A DNA stretch of 64,000 nt from Pseudomonas wenzhouensis (lineage in GTDB: Bacteria > Pseudomonadota > Gammaproteobacteria > Pseudomonadales > Pseudomonadaceae). This document shows, one piece after another, positions 9,814 through 17,752 of the stretch. Position 1 is the first letter of the stretch; each line of letters opens with the position of its first letter. Under the pieces are notes generated by a model that was not told where the DNA came from, searched no databases, and saw only the letters and a list, made by a program, of their open reading frames with translations. The stretch covers positions 62,001 to 126,000 of the forward strand of contig NZ_CP072610.1 of the NCBI RefSeq assembly GCF_021029445.1, written 5' to 3'. Made by a program: the position numbers and the translations under genes.

Positions 9814-10395
9814 ATGTTCAGACCGTTGCTGCTGATCAGCCTGCTGTCACTCACAGGCTGCGTCGACAACGAGCCGCCGCTTGCCGAGGAACGTCGCCTG
9901 CTGCTCAGCGGCGAGGACTTCGCCAATTACGAGGCGCCGCAGGAGGGTCGTTACCAGAAGCTGGTGACCTATGCCACGCGTACCATCGACCTCAATTTCG
10001 AGAGCCGCAGCAGCGACTGGTTCTACCTCTATAGCGGTGTATCGCTCTACCCACGTGCCGGCGATGCGCTGATGACCAGCTACGCCGAAACCTTCGGCGC
10101 TTGATTCGGCCTGCGCCACAGCGGGCTCGAACAAGAGGATCTGCCGCTGGAAACTACGCTGGCCAGCCGTGCCAGTCTCAAGCTGCTGACCCAGGACGGC
10201 GAGCCGGTGGGCAACCTGTTCTATGCCACCGTCGGCAACAAATCGATGTTCACCCTTTTCACCGGGGTGTACTTCGAGCAGGCCGAAGACTTCGAGGCAT
10301 TCATCGCGCCCAAGCTGCTGCAACTGCGTGAATACCAGCACAGCGACCCTATATTGACCTGGGCGGGCAACACGTTGGGCCTGGGCAGCGACTGA
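9814..10395 (+). pseudogene. Lipoprotein gene with in-frame TGA at codon 97
   Basis: The ATG at 9814 follows AGGGAGGA. The product has a lipoprotein signal peptide with lipobox LTGC (Cys about residue 16). The frame hits TGA at 10102-10104 and continues open in the same frame for 96 more codons to the TGA ending at 10395. The downstream part (LPLETTLASRASLKLLTQDGE ... NLFYATVGNKSMFTLFTGVYF) has normal codon use and protein character, so the gene was about 193 residues. Function unknown; I do not recognise the family. It lies 134 bases after the broken dodecin. Confidence 0.8.
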
Positions 10396-10417
10396 GCAGC
10401 GCCCAGGCCGAAGACGC

Positions 10418-11647
10418 TCAGCCGAAGAACCAGTAGGTCACGGTGATCGCGGCAATGACTCCGGCCAGCTCCGCCAACAGGGCGCAGCCCACCGCATGGC
10501 GCGCACGCTGAATGCCGACGGCGCCGAAATACACCGCCAGCACGTAGAAGGTGGTTTCCGTGCTGCCCTGGACGATCGCCGCCGCCAGCGCCGGGAAGCT
10601 GTCGACGCCATGGGTCTGCATGGTCTCGATCAGCATGGCGCGTGCCGCGCTGCCGGAAAACGGCTTGACCAGCGCAGTGGGCAGCGCATCGACGAAGCGC
10701 GTATCCCAACCGAAGGTTTCCACCAGCCAGCGAATGCCGTCGAGGCCGAACTCCAGAGCGCCGGAAGCACGTAACACACCAATCGCGCAGAGCATCGCCA
10801 CCAGATACGGCAATAGACTCTTGGCGATGTCGAAGCCCTCACGGGCACCTTCGATGAATTGTTCGTAGACCTTGACCTTGCGCAGCGCACCAACCAGCAG
10901 GAAAGCCAGGATCACACCGAACAGGGTCAGATTGCCGAGCAGTGACGAGAGCGCCGCCAGGGCAGTGGCGCTGAGCCCGGCGAGCAGGGCCATGAAGCCA
11001 CCCAGCAACAGGGCACCGGGAATCAGATACGCCAACACCACCGGGTCCCACAGACGCAGGCGCTGCATCACGGCCACCGACAGCAGGCCGACCAGGGTCG
11101 AGGCGCTGGTGGCCAGCAGAATCGGCAGGAACACCAGGGTCGGATCTTCCGCACCCTGTTGCACGCGGTACATGAAGATCGATACCGGCAACAGGGTCAG
11201 CGACGAGGCGTTGAGCACCAGGAACAGGATTTGCGCATTGCTCGCCGCCAGCTTGTTCGGGTTCAGCTCCTGCAGGCTGCGCATGGCCTTGAGGCCGATG
11301 GGCGTGGCAGCGTTGTCCAGGCCCAGGCCGTTGGCAGCAAAGTTCATGGTGATCAGCCCGAGCGCCGGATGGCCGCGCGGCACCTCCGGCATCAATCGCG
11401 CGAACAACGGGCCGAGTACACGCGCCAGGGCATCGACCAGACCGGCTTGCTCGGCGATACGCAGCAAGCCGAGCCACAGGGTCATGGTGCCGAACAGCAG
11501 CACCATCACCTCCACTGACAGCTTGGCCATGGCAAACAGACTCTCGACCATGGCACCGAACACCGCCGGGTCATCGCCGATCAGCCAGCGGGAAAAACCC
11601 GCCACTGCTGCCACCAGAAAAAAGCTCAGCCACAGGCCGTTGAGCAT
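10418..11647 (-). CDS. Nucleoside-recognition (Gate) domain membrane protein, SpmA-SpmB fusion type
   Basis: 409-residue inner-membrane protein built like a fusion of spore maturation proteins SpmA and SpmB: two Gate domains, each with several hydrophobic helices (first around 40-200 with NFAANGLGLDNAATPIGLKAM, second around 235-405 with KPFSGSAARAMLIETM and QGSTETTFYVLAVYFG). In non-sporulating bacteria the family's substrate is not established; a transport role is presumed from relation to nucleoside transporters. The ATG at 11647 follows GGGGGA; the frame is open 19 codons further upstream but without a better start. Confidence 0.85.
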   Translation of the reverse strand: MLNGLWLSFFLVAAVAGFSRWLIGDDPAVFGAMVESLFAMAKLSVEVMVLLFGTMTLWLGLLRIAEQAGLVDALARVLGPLFARLMPEVPRGHPALGLITMNFAANGLGLDNAATPIGLKAMRSLQELNPNKLAASNAQILFLVLNASSLTLLPVSIFMYRVQQGAEDPTLVFLPILLATSASTLVGLLSVAVMQRLRLWDPVVLAYLIPGALLLGGFMALLAGLSATALAALSSLLGNLTLFGVILAFLLVGALRKVKVYEQFIEGAREGFDIAKSLLPYLVAMLCAIGVLRASGALEFGLDGIRWLVETFGWDTRFVDALPTALVKPFSGSAARAMLIETMQTHGVDSFPALAAAIVQGSTETTFYVLAVYFGAVGIQRARHAVGCALLAELAGVIAAITVTYWFFG

Positions 11648-11805
11648 TGTGATCCCCCTAGATTGGCCAGCAACACCTGCCTGCATGCCCTTCTGCCCAC
11701 GCAAGAAGGTGACGCGAAGCGCCAGACGAGGGAGGCGATGCCGTTATGGCGGGGGATGATAACGTGCCGGCGGTGACTATGGGACAGCCGGCAAACTGCC
11801 GTCAC

Positions 11806-12267
11806 TCAATACCAGTTCGGATCGTTGCGCAGCTGCTCCATGAGCATCTGCCGAATCTCCTCGTCCGGGTCGCCCAGCCAGCGCAAGGTGGCGTGCTCAC
11901 TGGGTACGCGATCTTCCGGCAGGCCATCCGGCACCTGCACATACAGCGCATAGGCGTCATCGTTTTCCCACTCGAAAGCGACATAGAGGCGCTGGCTGAA
12001 GCAACGCTGCGCTTCGCAGACCTGGCCGACCAGGTAGCGATCACTGTCGGCTTCCACGGCCTGCATCGGGGTGGACAGGCCACTGAGGTTGATCAGCCAG
12101 TCCGGCAGGCGCTCTTCGTCTTGCACCAGATCCTGCCAGGCCTGGCGACACTCGGCGTTGCCGGCCAGCAACTCGCCCGGCTGGAAACTGGCATCGCGGT
12201 CGGCGGCCTGAGCCGCCAGGGCGCCGCCCAGCAGCAGGGCGGCGGCGATGGGGTAAATCGACTTCAT
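11806..12267 (-). CDS. ivy: Ivy-type inhibitor of vertebrate lysozyme
   Basis: Periplasmic c-type lysozyme inhibitor. The 153-residue precursor has a clear signal peptide (cleavage after AAQA). The inhibitory loop held by a disulphide is present as CEAQRC (family consensus CKPHDC), followed by the typical strand RLYVAFEWENDDAYALYVQVPDG. The ATG at 12267 is preceded by GGAGGTGTC. The loop lacks the usual histidine seen in E. coli Ivy, so potency could differ. It lies 13 bases downstream of the small DUF1328 gene, probably in one transcript. Confidence 0.85.
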   Translation of the reverse strand: MKSIYPIAAALLLGGALAAQAADRDASFQPGELLAGNAECRQAWQDLVQDEERLPDWLINLSGLSTPMQAVEADSDRYLVGQVCEAQRCFSQRLYVAFEWENDDAYALYVQVPDGLPEDRVPSEHATLRWLGDPDEEIRQMLMEQLRNDPNWY

Positions 12268-12280
12268 CAATGACACCTCC

Positions 12281-12445
12281 CTACAGGCGCGGGCGACGGC
12301 CCATGACGAACGAGACGATGAACAGCACCAGGAACACCACGAAAAGAATCTTGGCGATGCCTGCGGCGGTGCCGGCGATACCACCGAAGCCCAGTACGGC
12401 GGCGATGATGGCGATGATCAGGAATGTGACTGCCCAACTCAGCAT
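12281..12445 (-). CDS. DUF1328 / YtjA family small membrane protein
   Basis: 54-residue hydrophobic protein with two transmembrane helices separated by a glycine-rich turn ([21 protein letters not shown]) and a basic C-terminus, as in E. coli YtjA. Start ATG at 12445 after GAGGAGAACG. Function unknown; family members are often stress-induced. Upstream of ivy on the same strand. Confidence 0.88.
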   Translation of the reverse strand: MLSWAVTFLIIAIIAAVLGFGGIAGTAAGIAKILFVVFLVLFIVSFVMGRRPRL

Positions 12446-12837
12446 GGTCGTTCTCCTCGATGGATCAGTGGTCAATGGCCCTGGCAGGCCATGACCTTGC
12501 GCATTACTCGGGTTCATAGGCGGATGGCTGAAAGTCCGGCTATCCGTACCGGTCGTTCCTGACCGGCTGCCTGAGAACAATGTTGCAGAGCCCGTGCCAG
12601 GCCTGAAATTTAGATAAATTCCTTTTAAATCATCGAGTTGAAAATTATCGAGAAGAGGTAAGGGCGGGCATCCTGCCCGAATGGCACTGGCCTGATCGTG
12701 CGTTTTGCCCGATCAGTCACCGGCCACGGCTCGCCAGAGTGGTCGCCCGCCGACTGCACAGTCGGTATACTCGTCGCGCCCGCGTGCCATGCGGGTTCCG
12801 CGCTCAGAACAACAACCGCGCCACGAGCCTCGAAACC
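12446..12837. other. Intergenic region between DUF1328 gene and thioesterase gene
   Basis: 392 bases without a gene I can support. An AT-rich patch at 12605-12660 stands out from the GC-rich surroundings and lies between two divergent genes, so it probably carries their promoters. No terminator or repeat was recognised. Confidence 0.4.
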
Positions 12838-13242
12838 ATGAACGACTACGAACAGGAAGACCCGATTCCCCAGGGCGACCTTGCCCTGCAGATCACCGCG
12901 CTGCCGCGTGAGACCAATGGTTTCGGAGATATCTATGGCGGTTGGCTGGTATCGCAGATGGACCTGGCCGGTACGGCCATGGCCAGCAAGATCGCCGGTG
13001 GCCGCGTCGCCACTGTCGCCATCGACCGCATGGCCTTCCTCGTGCCGGTGGCGGTGGGTGCGCAGTTGTCCTTCTACACTCAGGCGCTGGAAATTGGCCG
13101 CAGCTCGATCCAGATGATGGTCGAGGTGTGGAGCGACGATCCGCTGTCCAATGAATGGCGCAAGGTCACCGAAGCGGTATTCGTCTTCGTCGCCATCGAC
13201 GGCAGCGGCCGCACCCGCCCGGTGCCGCCGCGGCGCGGCTGA
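12838..13242 (+). CDS. yciA: YciA-type acyl-CoA thioesterase
   Basis: 134-residue hot-dog-fold acyl-CoA thioesterase, hydrolysing acyl-CoAs to free acid and CoA in the cytoplasm. The YciA/BFIT signature is present: TNGFGDIYGGWLVSQMDLAG (catalytic Asp and helix) and VATVAIDRMAFLVPVAVGA. Length equals E. coli YciA (about 132). The ATG at 12838 starts MNDYEQED; the frame is open upstream but only this start gives the family length. Followed by a terminator. Confidence 0.88.
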   Translation: MNDYEQEDPIPQGDLALQITALPRETNGFGDIYGGWLVSQMDLAGTAMASKIAGGRVATVAIDRMAFLVPVAVGAQLSFYTQALEIGRSSIQMMVEVWSDDPLSNEWRKVTEAVFVFVAIDGSGRTRPVPPRRG

Positions 13243-13277
13243 GGCTCAGCCCGCAGCAAAGCACACGGCAATAACCA

Positions 13278-13305
13278 GAACGCCGGCTTTCAGGCCGGCG
13301 TTTGG
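13278..13305. terminator. Terminator between thioesterase and TRAP binding-protein genes
   Basis: AACGCCGGC and GCCGGCGTT form an inverted repeat with a short loop, followed by TTGGTTG; it lies between convergent genes. The T run is poor. Confidence 0.7.
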
Positions 13306-13320
13306 TTGTGTGCAGGGTGA

Positions 13321-14421
13321 TCAGCCACGGATGTTGTAGATGTCTTTCTCGTTGCTTTCCGCGTAGGCATACAGCCGCTTCAGATAAGCCTTCTGGTGCT
13401 CCCAGACCTTGGCAGCGGCAGGGTCAGCCGCCGCACTGGCCTCGACCACTTCGGCCGCCACTTCCTTCAGGCGGGCCAGGACTTCGTCCGGCAGGCGGCG
13501 TACTTCCACACCGTCGGCCTTGAGTTGCTCCATGGCTTCCATGTTCTTGGCGTTGTAGTCATCGAGCATGTCGCCGTTGACGTCGCGGGCAGCGGCGCGA
13601 ACGATGGCCTGCAGATCCGGCGGCAGGGTTTCCCAGGCCTTCAGATTGACGTCCAGCTCGAACAGTACGCTGGGCTCCTGCCAGCCCGGGGTGTAGTAGT
13701 ACTTGGCTGCCTTGTGCAGACCCAGGGCCAGGTCGTTGTATGGGCCGATCCATTCAGTGGCGTCGATGGCACCGGTCTGCATGGCGGTGAAGATCTCACC
13801 GGCCGGCATGTTGACCACGGTACCGCCCATCTTGGTCAGCACTTCGCCGCCCAGGCCAGGGGTACGCATCTTCAGGCCCTTGAAGTCATCGACCGAGTTC
13901 ATTTCCTTGTTGAACCAGCCTGCGGTTTGCACACCGGTGTTACCACAGGCCATCGGCAGCACGCCGAACGGCTTGTACACCTCTTCCCACAGCTGCTGAC
14001 CGCCACCGCGATGCAGCCAGGCGTTCATTTCCTGAGCATTGGGGCCGAATGGCGAGGCGCAGAAGAACTGTGCGGCCGGCACCTTGCCTTTCCAGTAGTA
14101 CGGCGCGCCGTGACCCATTTCGGCGGTACCGCGGGAGACTGCATCGAACACTTCCAGTGCCGGCACCAGCTCGCCTGCTGCATACACCTTGACCTTCAGG
14201 CGGCCGTTGCTCATTTCATCGACCAGCTTGGCGAAGCGCTCGGCTCCCACGCCGACGCCCGGGAAGTTTTTCGGCCAGGAGGTGACCATCTTCCAGTTGA
14301 AGGTTTGGGAACTCGAACCCTCTTGAGGTGCTGCGGCGCTCTTGGCATCTTCCTTACAGCCGGCCAGGGCGGTTGCTGCAAGGCCTACGCCTGCTGCGGC
14401 GAGTATGTCGCGACGTTTCAT
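13321..14421 (-). CDS. TRAP transporter substrate-binding protein (DctP type)
   Basis: 366-residue periplasmic solute receptor of a tripartite (TRAP) transporter. The N-terminus combines a twin-arginine start (MKRRDIL) with a lipobox-like LAGC at 19-22, so it may be Tat-exported and possibly lipid-anchored. The DctP-fold signatures are the KMRTPGLGG loop (the Arg contacts the substrate carboxylate) and the ATEWIGPYND segment, which resembles keto-acid-binding members such as TakP. Exact ligand is unknown, but a carboxylate is very likely. Divergent from the two permease genes. Confidence 0.88.
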   Translation of the reverse strand: MKRRDILAAAGVGLAATALAGCKEDAKSAAAPQEGSSSQTFNWKMVTSWPKNFPGVGVGAERFAKLVDEMSNGRLKVKVYAAGELVPALEVFDAVSRGTAEMGHGAPYYWKGKVPAAQFFCASPFGPNAQEMNAWLHRGGGQQLWEEVYKPFGVLPMACGNTGVQTAGWFNKEMNSVDDFKGLKMRTPGLGGEVLTKMGGTVVNMPAGEIFTAMQTGAIDATEWIGPYNDLALGLHKAAKYYYTPGWQEPSVLFELDVNLKAWETLPPDLQAIVRAAARDVNGDMLDDYNAKNMEAMEQLKADGVEVRRLPDEVLARLKEVAAEVVEASAAADPAAAKVWEHQKAYLKRLYAYAESNEKDIYNIRG

Positions 14422-14530
14422 GCAATGCTCCTTCTTGTTGTATTGGTCTTACCACGGGATCGCCGAAGGTAGACCGGGCGTGAATAACATAGGGGGTCGT
14501 GACCTACAAGCCTAGTTAATACGACTAAAG

Positions 14531-14546
14531 TTGCACGGGCATTGCT
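14531..14546 (+). promoter_or_regulatory. Candidate sigma-54 promoter for the TRAP permease genes
   Basis: TTGCACGGGCATTGCT matches the sigma-54 consensus TGGCACRNNNNTTGCW at all fixed positions except one (T for G in the -25 region). It points at the permease genes, whose first ATG is 120 bases downstream. Many dicarboxylate TRAP operons are sigma-54 dependent; no activator gene is adjacent. Confidence 0.5.
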
Positions 14547-14665
14547 GCATGACCGCAGGCCTGCCTAGAATCGCCGGCCTGCGCCCCACAAGGACACAGG
14601 TGGCGTGACGCGCGGCCAACCGGTTTGCTGTCCTGTCTCCTACTCATAACGATAAAGGACTCACT

Positions 14666-15211
14666 ATGTCCGACAAGCCTTCATTTCCCCTCGCTCTTGC
14701 ATACCTGATCGATGCCCTCAACAGCTGGTTCGGCAAGGCCTGTGCCTGGCTGACGGTTTTTCTGGTAATCGGCACCGCTGTCGTCGTGGTGCTGCGCTAT
14801 GGCTTCGGCATCGGCGCCACGGCTCTGCAAGAGGCGGTGCTCTACGCGCATGCACTGGTGTTCATGGGTGCAGCGGCCTGGACGCTGCAACGCAATGGCC
14901 ACGTGCGTGTGGACATCTTCTACCAGAAGTTCAGCGGCCGCCGTCAGGCGCTGGTGGAGATTCTCGGCAACCTGCTGTTCCTGCTACCGGTTGCGCTGTT
15001 TCTCGGCTGGGCCAGCTGGGATTACGTCAGCAACGCCTGGTCGACCCTGGAAGCATCCAGCGAATCTGGCGGCCTGAAATTCGTCTACCTGCAGAAAAGC
15101 ATCATCCTGGTGCTGGTCATCAGCCTGGTTCTGCAAGGTGTCTCCAATCTGATCAAGGCGCTCTACGTCATCACTGGCCGCCTGCCTGCTCCGGAGGTGA
15201 AACATGGCTGA
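14666..15211 (+). CDS. TRAP transporter small permease (DctQ type)
   Basis: 181-residue membrane protein with four predicted helices, the DctQ-type subunit that joins the large permease. Conserved features: LQEAVLYAHALVFMGAAAWTL and NGHVRVDIFYQKFSGRRQA. AAAGGACTCACT precedes its ATG. It overlaps the next gene by eight bases, so translation is coupled. Confidence 0.92.
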   Translation: MSDKPSFPLALAYLIDALNSWFGKACAWLTVFLVIGTAVVVVLRYGFGIGATALQEAVLYAHALVFMGAAAWTLQRNGHVRVDIFYQKFSGRRQALVEILGNLLFLLPVALFLGWASWDYVSNAWSTLEASSESGGLKFVYLQKSIILVLVISLVLQGVSNLIKALYVITGRLPAPEVKHG

Positions 15212-16580
15212 GTTGATGTCGATTCTGCTGTTCATCGGTATTTGTATGGCCTTGATGGCCGGTTATCCGGTGGCGTTCACCCTGGCGGGCGTATCTCTGC
15301 TGTTCGCGGGTGTAGGTGTACTGACCGGCACCTTCGATGCGGGTTATCTCAGCGCACTGCCCAACCGCCTGTTCGGCATCATGAACAACCAGACCATGCT
15401 GGCCGTGCCGCTGTTCGTGTTCATGGGGGTGATGCTGGAACGATCACGGGTAGCCGAGGATCTGCTCGAGTCCATGTCGCGCCTGTTCGGCACGCTGCGT
15501 GGTGGCCTGGCGATCTCGGTGTGCGTGGTCGGCGCCCTGCTGGCAGCGAGCACCGGTATCGTTGGTGCCACCGTGGTAACCATGGGTCTGCTGGCGCTGC
15601 CAACCATGCTCCGTCGCGGCTATGACCCAGCCATCTCCACCGGCACCCTGGCCGCCACCGGCACCCTGGGACAGATCATTCCGCCGTCGATCGTACTGGT
15701 ACTGCTGGGTGACGTGATGTCCAGCGCCTATCAGCAGGCGCAGCTGAAGATGGGTATCTTCTCGCCCAAGACCGTGTCGGTCGGTGACCTGTTCGTCGGT
15801 GCGCTGCTGCCGGGCCTGCTGCTGGTTGGCCTGTACATCGTGTACATCATCGTGGTTGCCGTCGTGCAGCCGAAGAAGCTGCCGGCCATGTCCAAGGAAG
15901 AACTGGGCGATGTCGAGTGGGGCCGCCTGCTCAAGGCACTGGTGCCGCCGATGCTGCTGATTGGCGCCGTGCTCGGTTCGATCCTCGCCGGTTACGCCAC
16001 GCCGACCGAAGCCGCTGCCCTGGGCGCTGTCGGCGCCATGCTGCTGGCTTTCAGCAAAGGCAAACTGAACTTCGGCCAACTCAAGGAAGTGGCCTACGGC
16101 ACCACCGAAATCAGTGCCATGGTCTTCATGATCCTGATCGGTGCGTCGCTGTTCTCCCTGGTGTTCCGTGGTTTCGGTGGCGAAGCGCTGATCGAGGACG
16201 TGTTCGCGCAACTGCCAGGTGGCGTGCTCGGTGCGTTCTTCCTGGTGATGCTGGTGATCTTTCTGCTCGGCTTCATTCTCGACTTCATCGAAATCACCTT
16301 CGTGGTGGTGCCGATCGTCGGGCCGGTACTGCTGGCCATGGGTCTCGACCCGATCTGGCTGGGCGTGATGATCGCGCTGAACCTGCAGACCTCCTTCCTC
16401 ACGCCCCCCTTCGGCTTTGCGCTGTTCTACCTGCGTGGCGTGACGCCGGCGAGCATTCCTACCAGCACCATTTACAAAGGTGTGGTGCCGTTCATTCTGA
16501 TCCAGCTGTTGCTGCTGGTGATCGCCTATATCTTCCCGGGCCTGATCACCTGGCTGCCGGAACAGGTGTATGGCAAGTAG
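15204..16580 (+). CDS. TRAP transporter large permease (DctM type)
   Basis: 458-residue channel-forming subunit with about 12 helices; it drives uptake using an ion gradient. DctM hallmarks seen: AVPLFVFMGVMLERS, GGLAISVCVVGALLAASTGIVGAT, TLGQIIPPSIVLVLLGD and LGFILDFIEITFVVVPI. Start ATG at 15204 follows GGAGGTGAAAC inside the small-permease gene. Ends shortly before a strong terminator, so the unit is a two-gene operon plus the divergent binding protein. Confidence 0.95.
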   Translation: MAELMSILLFIGICMALMAGYPVAFTLAGVSLLFAGVGVLTGTFDAGYLSALPNRLFGIMNNQTMLAVPLFVFMGVMLERSRVAEDLLESMSRLFGTLRGGLAISVCVVGALLAASTGIVGATVVTMGLLALPTMLRRGYDPAISTGTLAATGTLGQIIPPSIVLVLLGDVMSSAYQQAQLKMGIFSPKTVSVGDLFVGALLPGLLLVGLYIVYIIVVAVVQPKKLPAMSKEELGDVEWGRLLKALVPPMLLIGAVLGSILAGYATPTEAAALGAVGAMLLAFSKGKLNFGQLKEVAYGTTEISAMVFMILIGASLFSLVFRGFGGEALIEDVFAQLPGGVLGAFFLVMLVIFLLGFILDFIEITFVVVPIVGPVLLAMGLDPIWLGVMIALNLQTSFLTPPFGFALFYLRGVTPASIPTSTIYKGVVPFILIQLLLLVIAYIFPGLITWLPEQVYGK

Positions 16581-16601
16581 GTCATAACATGCAGTGAGCA
16601 G

Positions 16602-16627
16602 ACGCCCGTCCCTGTGACGGGCGTTTT
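16602..16627 (+). terminator. Terminator of TRAP permease operon
   Basis: ACGCCCGTC-CCTGT-GACGGGCGT followed by TTTGCTT, beginning 22 bases after the large-permease stop. Confidence 0.88.
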
Positions 16628-16677
16628 GCTTCCAGGGTTGTCACATTAGCCGTCATCTATCTCAGCGAGAGGTCGTC

Positions 16678-17577
16678 ATGAGCACCGCCCAAGTCGAACG
16701 CGTGGAACTGGATCAACTGACCTGCTGGCGCATTCGGGCTGCCGGCAGCGAATTGCTGGTGGCTCAACAGGGCGCGCAGATTCTCAGTTACCAACAGGGC
16801 GAGCAGCCGCCGCTAATCTGGCTGAGCCCACAGGCAGCCTACCAACGCGGACAAAGCGTGCGCGGTGGTGTGCCGCTGTGCTGGCCCTGGTTCGGTGACC
16901 TGCGGCGCAATCCGCAGGCGGTGCAGGCGCACTTTCACCTAGAGCAGGCGCCGGCTCATGGCCTGGTGCGCACGCTAGACTGGGAGCTGCTGGGCATTGA
17001 GGAGGAGGACGACGCCGTCACCCTGCGCTTCGCCTACGACACGCGCACTCAGCCGCTGGAAGGCTGGCCCCGAGACGCCGGCCTGACCTTTGTCGTGCGT
17101 GTGGCGCAGGACCTCGGCATGAGCCTGGAGACTCACAATCGCGGCAACACACCACTGACCCTGAGCCAGGCGCTACACAGCTACTTCGCCGTCAGTGACG
17201 TGCGCCAGGTCAAAGTCGAGGGGCTGCAGGCCTGTCGCTATATCGACACCCTGCAGGACTGGCAGGAGCTGCGTCAGCAGGACGACCTGAGGTTCAGCGC
17301 CGAGACGGATCGCATCTATCTCGATACCGCCGCACGACTGAGCATCATCGATCCGGGCTGGGGCCGACGCATCCACCTCGATAGCCGTGGTTCACGCTCG
17401 GCCGTGCTGTGGAATCCCTGGATCGACAAGGCCCGACGCCTCTCGCAGTTTCCCGCCGACGCCTGGCAAAACATGCTGTGCATCGAAACGGCCAATGTGC
17501 TGGAGGACGTCGTGCAGCTGAACGCTGGCGAACGGCATCGTCTGGAGCTGCGCCTTTCAAGCGAGCTGATCGGCTAA
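16678..17577 (+). CDS. yeaD: D-hexose-6-phosphate mutarotase (YeaD-like)
   Basis: 299-residue galactose-mutarotase-fold aldose epimerase that interconverts anomers of glucose 6-phosphate and related sugars in the cytoplasm. Family motifs: RGGVPLCWPWFGD (phosphate-binding Arg), PAHGLVRTLDWEL (first active-site His), ALHSYFAVSD (second His) and the C-terminal acid region LNAGERHRLELRLS. Start ATG at 16678. Single gene between the TRAP terminator and a palindromic repeat. Confidence 0.92.
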   Translation: MSTAQVERVELDQLTCWRIRAAGSELLVAQQGAQILSYQQGEQPPLIWLSPQAAYQRGQSVRGGVPLCWPWFGDLRRNPQAVQAHFHLEQAPAHGLVRTLDWELLGIEEEDDAVTLRFAYDTRTQPLEGWPRDAGLTFVVRVAQDLGMSLETHNRGNTPLTLSQALHSYFAVSDVRQVKVEGLQACRYIDTLQDWQELRQQDDLRFSAETDRIYLDTAARLSIIDPGWGRRIHLDSRGSRSAVLWNPWIDKARRLSQFPADAWQNMLCIETANVLEDVVQLNAGERHRLELRLSSELIG

Positions 17578-17662
17578 ACATCGCATCCGCAGTGGCGCGG
17601 CGCTGCGAATCGCAAGCACGCCGCAAACCGGGCGCCTACCGAAGGCCGTGTTGGCAACTATT

Positions 17663-17690
17663 GTCCCTCTCCCATCAGTGGGAGAGGGAC
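17663..17690. repeat. Perfect palindrome after yeaD
   Basis: GTCCCTCTCCCA-TCAG-TGGGAGAGGGAC, a perfect 12-base stem with a four-base loop and no T tract. It lies between convergent genes and resembles dispersed palindromes common in pseudomonads; it may also act in transcript termination or stability. Confidence 0.6.
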
Positions 17691-17752
17691 ACAGCGCCAC
17701 CGCCCTCAATGGAGAAGGTGGCGCGAAGCCCCGGATGAGGGGGTAGACGCGC

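Noticed and set aside
9551-10104. Stop-codon recoding (selenocysteine or pyrrolysine) at the TAG and TGA
   Set aside because: No SECIS-like hairpin after the TGA, family position of the TAG is Glu, and no matching machinery is in the window. Simple nonsense changes are more likely.
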